From Treponema sp. UBA1240 (GTDB lineage: Bacteria; Spirochaetota; Spirochaetia; Treponematales; Treponemataceae), in the NCBI GenBank assembly GCA_002308875.1, contig DBWK01000024.1:1-8828 (forward strand): a DNA stretch of 8,828 nucleotides. Direction: 5' to 3'. Under the pieces are notes generated by a model. The model saw only the letters and a list, made by a program, of their open reading frames with translations, was not told where the DNA came from and did no database searches. Below, piece after piece: positions 6,180-8,828 of this stretch (position 1 is its first letter; each line of letters begins with the position of its first letter). Made by a program: the position numbers and the translations under genes.

Positions 6180-6399
6180 TAGAAGACAGTTTTCTCAAAG
6201 CATCAAGATTATCTGTGCTTTCTGCAGCTGCTTTATTTTCAGTCTGGATGGCATTGAATACTTCCTGTCTGAAAACCTTTACATCTTTTGGGGCTTCTAT
6301 TCCCACCTTAACTTGATCACCACGGACTTCAATAATAGTTATGGTTATATCATTTCCAATCTTGATTTTTTCATTGGTTTTTCTAGTCAGAATCAGCAT
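6172..6399 (-). CDS. csrA: Carbon storage regulator / translational repressor CsrA
   Basis: CsrA is a homodimeric RNA-binding protein that binds GGA motifs in mRNA leaders and usually blocks ribosome access. The 75 residues match the family closely: MLILTRK at the start (with Leu4 and Arg6), the G-D-x-I-T-I-T-I strand, VKVGIEAPKDVKV, and Arg44 in VFRQEV, a position critical for RNA contact in E. coli CsrA. The C-terminal helical tail (about 48-75) is longer than in E. coli, as in species where FliW binds CsrA. The start overlaps the fliW stop by 7 bp on the - strand, so the repressor and its antagonist are translationally coupled. An AGAGG ribosome binding site lies upstream, inside fliW. It is the last gene of the operon, followed by a strong terminator. 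Confidence 0.98.
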   Translation of the reverse strand: MLILTRKTNEKIKIGNDITITIIEVRGDQVKVGIEAPKDVKVFRQEVFNAIQTENKAAAESTDNLDALRKLSSNI

Positions 6400-6836
6400 G
6401 ATCGGCCTCTTTTTGCTTCGGCGAGAATATCATGCTTTGTCAGCCATCTTGAATCGGAAGAAATAACCTGAATACATTTATTGCTCTTTCTGTTAAAAAT
6501 AACAGGTCCTTGAAGATTCGCAGTAATCGGACTGCCATCTGACGGTACGGTAACTATTGCCATAACCTGAACATCTGCAGGAGATTCTATTCCGATTGAC
6601 TTTAAACTTTCATCATCAATATCAAGTTCATAGTCTTTGCAAAAAATAAACGGATCAATCAGCAGGAAGGCAAGATTTTTATCTTCCGTTGACTGCAACC
6701 AGAAAAAAGGTTTTTGTTCAGCTTCGATCATCGCATACTTTGTAAAATTCTCAAAACCAAACAATCCCTGTGGAATTTCATACAACTGGCTGTCGTCTAT
6801 TTTTACAGAACCTAATGTTTTTGTAAGTATTTCCAT
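6393..6836 (-). CDS. fliW: Flagellar assembly factor / CsrA antagonist FliW
   Basis: FliW binds either flagellin or CsrA. When flagellin has been secreted, free FliW sequesters CsrA and relieves repression of flagellin mRNA (partner switch, best known in Bacillus). The 147 residues fit the family: an N-terminal strand V-K-I-D, the I-P-Q-G-L-F-G-F-E-N-F segment (about 21-31), P-F-F-W-L-Q-S (43-49), the A-F-L-L-I-D-P-F segment, and T-A-N-L-Q-G-P-V-I-F-N (104-114), a family hallmark. The start at 6836 (- strand) is preceded by GGAAGG about 9 nt upstream. The gene lies 25 bp after flgL and overlaps csrA by 7 bp. Location in the flgK-flgL operon agrees with its role in the late phase of flagellar assembly. 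Confidence 0.97.
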   Translation of the reverse strand: MEILTKTLGSVKIDDSQLYEIPQGLFGFENFTKYAMIEAEQKPFFWLQSTEDKNLAFLLIDPFIFCKDYELDIDDESLKSIGIESPADVQVMAIVTVPSDGSPITANLQGPVIFNRKSNKCIQVISSDSRWLTKHDILAEAKRGRSC

Positions 6837-6861
6837 CTTATCGTGCCTTCCGCAAAATCAC

Positions 6862-8109
6862 TTATTTGATGTAATCCAAAAGTGTGTTTCTGTACATTTT
6901 GGCAGCTGTACTTAATGTTGCCTGCTGTACATATTCAAGCATCTTAAGGTCTGTTATAGCTTCTGTAATATCAAGGTCGCCTTCGCGTGCAATCATTCCG
7001 TTTACGTTCAAAATCTGGTTTGAAACACGGGCAAGGTTGTTTTCTGCTCTTTCGTATTTTGCGCCGCTCTCAGCAAGTGAGTTTGTGAGACTTGAAACAG
7101 CCTGATCAAGTGAACCGAGAATACGGGTTCCAATTTTTTCATTATCACCGACAAGCATTGCATTACGCAGAGCGATTACTGTATCAAACATAGAACCGCC
7201 GGAAACGCTTGCTGTATCATTCAGGTTGTTCGGTGGACGCTGTGAAGAATCTTTTACAAGTCCAAGCTGATTAAGCACATTGCCACCTTTAAGGTCTTCA
7301 AGCCAAATCTGTCTTGAATCCGTAGTAACCATAGCAATACCGTTTGTTACAGGATCGAGCTTTGCTTTTACAGCCGCACCTGAATCGTTTATTTTGGAGA
7401 TAATTGCATAAATGTTGTCACCTGCTGTTAGAGCAATTTCTTTTCCGTCAACGGAAATGGTTGAATCTTCAGGTACAACATAAGTTGTTGCATCTCTCAT
7501 TGAATAGATTGACTGGTTTTCTGCCCAAAAAATCTGATTTCCTGCATGTGAAATTTCAAGATATTGTCCGTCATCAATTTCGATATTTGCAGTCTGAACA
7601 TTACCGTTATAAATTACGTTTGTAATAAGGCGGTCACTTGAGCCCGGAACGGCTCCTTCAACTATGTCAAAAGCTGTAGTATTACTTCTTGTTCCTGCAA
7701 AGAGAGATGTTCCTTCCGGTCCTGTGGCATTGGCGTTTACAAGAAGTTCTTTTAAAAGTTCATCAACTTCGGTAGACATATTGCGCAAATCTTCCTTTGA
7801 ATATGTACCGTGTGCGCTTGTAACGGCAAGTTCACGGACACGCTGCATAATTTGCAGAGACTGATTGATGTAGCCTTCAGTAACAGAATAATTATCAGCA
7901 ATTTTCTGCGCGTTTTTTTCAAATGTCTGCAAACGGGTACTATATGACTTGTATCGTACCAAATGACCAGCGGCGACAGGATCATCACGCAGCTGCTGGA
8001 TTCTTTCCTGTGAACCCATTTTGTTATTAGCTTTGTTCAGCTTTGATTCCTGAAGACGCATATTGTACTGAATGTCATTATTGGTCATGCTTGAACTGAT
8101 TCTTCTCAT
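6862..8109 (-). CDS. flgL: Flagellar hook-associated protein 3, FlgL
   Basis: FlgL is the second hook-filament junction protein, joining FlgK to the filament; in spirochaetes this lies in the periplasm. The 415 residues show flagellin-like ends. The N-terminal D0/D1 helices begin MRRISSSMTNNDIQYNM and include the conserved RDDPVAAG (41-48). The FlgL-type segment GTSLFAGTRSNTTAF is at 133-147. A variable beta-rich central domain spans about 150-320. The C-terminal helices end ITEAITDLKMLEYVQQA...YRNTLLDYIK, typical for the family. No signal peptide is present, as expected for a substrate of the flagellar type III exporter. The ATG at 8109 (- strand) has a GAGAGG ribosome binding site (plus-strand 8115-8120), and the gap to the flgK stop is only 12 bp, so the two are cotranscribed. 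Confidence 0.97.
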   Translation of the reverse strand: MRRISSSMTNNDIQYNMRLQESKLNKANNKMGSQERIQQLRDDPVAAGHLVRYKSYSTRLQTFEKNAQKIADNYSVTEGYINQSLQIMQRVRELAVTSAHGTYSKEDLRNMSTEVDELLKELLVNANATGPEGTSLFAGTRSNTTAFDIVEGAVPGSSDRLITNVIYNGNVQTANIEIDDGQYLEISHAGNQIFWAENQSIYSMRDATTYVVPEDSTISVDGKEIALTAGDNIYAIISKINDSGAAVKAKLDPVTNGIAMVTTDSRQIWLEDLKGGNVLNQLGLVKDSSQRPPNNLNDTASVSGGSMFDTVIALRNAMLVGDNEKIGTRILGSLDQAVSSLTNSLAESGAKYERAENNLARVSNQILNVNGMIAREGDLDITEAITDLKMLEYVQQATLSTAAKMYRNTLLDYIK

Positions 8110-8121
8110 ATATTACCTCTC

Positions 8122-8828
8122 TTAAACACCAAGTCTGTTGATGATTGTATCCAGTAATTCGTCCATTACTGTAACAAATCTAGCTGCTGCATTGTAACCG
8201 TGCTGGAACTTAATTATGTCAGCAAGTTCCTCATCTATATTAACACCTGAAATTGATTCACGTAACGTTCTAAGGTCATTCATTACAGCGTTCTGGCTCA
8301 TAAGATTTGTTTCCGCCTGCTCACCTTTAAGACCTACGTTTGTTACTGTTTCCGCAAAATAATCGTCGAAAGTACGTGACTTGCCGATCATTACCTGAGA
8401 ATTTCTGATTGATGCAATTTCGAGCGCTGCTCTACCGTCGCCGTCTTCACGGCTTGTATTGTTGATTGGATAGGACGCTGCAACTGACAGAACATCTGCT
8501 TTAATTTCGGGATTGATTTTTATATATGCAGCTGGATGTGCTACAGGAGCTACCGCATACTGTGCGCCACCTTCAATCTTGCCGGAAACTGTTTCCTGTG
8601 TATCAGCAACGAGAGCGTTAACGGCGTCAGCCTGATTAAAGTCGTAAGCACCTACTGCACCGCGGTTTCTAAGCAAACCTGCATAACCTACGAGAAAGTG
8701 ACCGGAGTCCTCAACATGACGGATAACAAAGTCAGGATTTTCAATTTCCTGTGCAGGGGTAGCCTTTAATACAAGTTTGTTGTTTTTATCCAGATAGGCT
8801 TTTACTTCGCCATCGTAATTATTGATTC
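8122..8828 (-). CDS. flgK: Flagellar hook-associated protein 1, FlgK (C-terminal part; N-terminus beyond window)
   Basis: FlgK is the first junction protein above the hook. The frame is open to the window edge. 234 codons are visible, and a complete FlgK is about twice or more that long. The TTG at plus-strand 8674-8676 is an internal Leu codon (context G-Y-A-G-L-L-R-N), not a start. The C-terminus is diagnostic: R-E-S-I-S-G-V-N-I-D-E-E-L-A-D-I-I-K-F-Q-H-G-Y-N, then A-A-A-R-F and a final helix ending INRLGV. This corresponds to the FlgK/FlgE-type C-terminal D0 helix with S-G-V-N-x-D-E-E. Upstream in the visible part are segments of the variable and D1 regions (for example NNYDGEVKAYLDKNNKLVL). 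It is the first visible gene of the - strand operon flgK-flgL-fliW-csrA; any promoter lies to the right of the window. Confidence 0.96.
   Translation of the reverse strand, partial: INNYDGEVKAYLDKNNKLVLKATPAQEIENPDFVIRHVEDSGHFLVGYAGLLRNRGAVGAYDFNQADAVNALVADTQETVSGKIEGGAQYAVAPVAHPAAYIKINPEIKADVLSVAASYPINNTSREDGDGRAALEIASIRNSQVMIGKSRTFDDYFAETVTNVGLKGEQAETNLMSQNAVMNDLRTLRESISGVNIDEELADIIKFQHGYNAAARFVTVMDELLDTIINRLGV

Noticed and set aside
6133..6471. Plus-strand open frame of 112 codons opposite csrA
   Set aside because: It lies antisense to csrA and the end of fliW, has no ribosome binding site before its ATG, and its product resembles no family; it is a shadow of csrA.
1..8828. CRISPR array, insertion sequence, tRNA/rRNA gene, riboswitch
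   Set aside because: No spaced repeats, transposase frame, cloverleaf or rRNA-like segment is seen; the window is almost fully covered by protein genes in conserved order.

Overview
This window most likely comes from a spirochaete of the genus Treponema. The evidence is the protein sequences (FlgK, FlgL, FliW, CsrA and an HD-GYP protein), the gene order, and a moderately AT-rich base composition; the species cannot be fixed from the sequence alone. Almost every base is coding. Eight complete or nearly complete genes run on the + strand in the left part, one lone secreted-protein gene follows on the - strand, and a four-gene flagellar/regulatory operon on the - strand fills the right end.

Left part, about 1-5170, + strand: rimM (5' end cut by the window edge), trmD, rplS, a FliK-like protein, a small free-standing FlhB C-terminal-domain protein, an HD-GYP cyclic-di-GMP-type protein, a YraN-family protein, a 61-residue unknown, and a 150-residue unknown with an Arg/Asn-rich tail and one zinc site. 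Genes overlap by 4-17 bp or are separated by at most 23 bp, so this reads as one translationally coupled operon. It joins ribosome and tRNA maturation (RimM, TrmD, L19) to flagellar-export-like and c-di-GMP-like functions. The rimM-trmD-rplS core followed by FliK-like and FlhB-like genes recalls the Bacillus rimM-trmD-rplS-...-ylqG-ylqH region.

Middle, about 5175-6171: a - strand gene for an exported protein of unknown function ends only 4 bp from the end of the + strand operon. Upstream of it is a 148-bp gap that holds a strong Rho-independent terminator for the csrA operon and probably the promoter of the exported-protein gene.

Right part, about 6172-8828, - strand: flgK (only the C-terminal 234 codons are visible), flgL, fliW and csrA, in that transcription order. 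FlgK and FlgL form the hook-filament junction. FliW and CsrA form the antagonist/repressor pair that, in Bacillus, couples flagellin level to flagellin mRNA translation. The operon ends at the terminator at 6071-6114, with no flagellin gene directly after csrA.

The points most worth a second look are the HD-GYP protein with two unusual active-site positions, the paired FliK-like and orphan FlhB-C-like proteins in a ribosomal operon, and the zinc/RN-rich 150-residue protein with its 61-residue partner.
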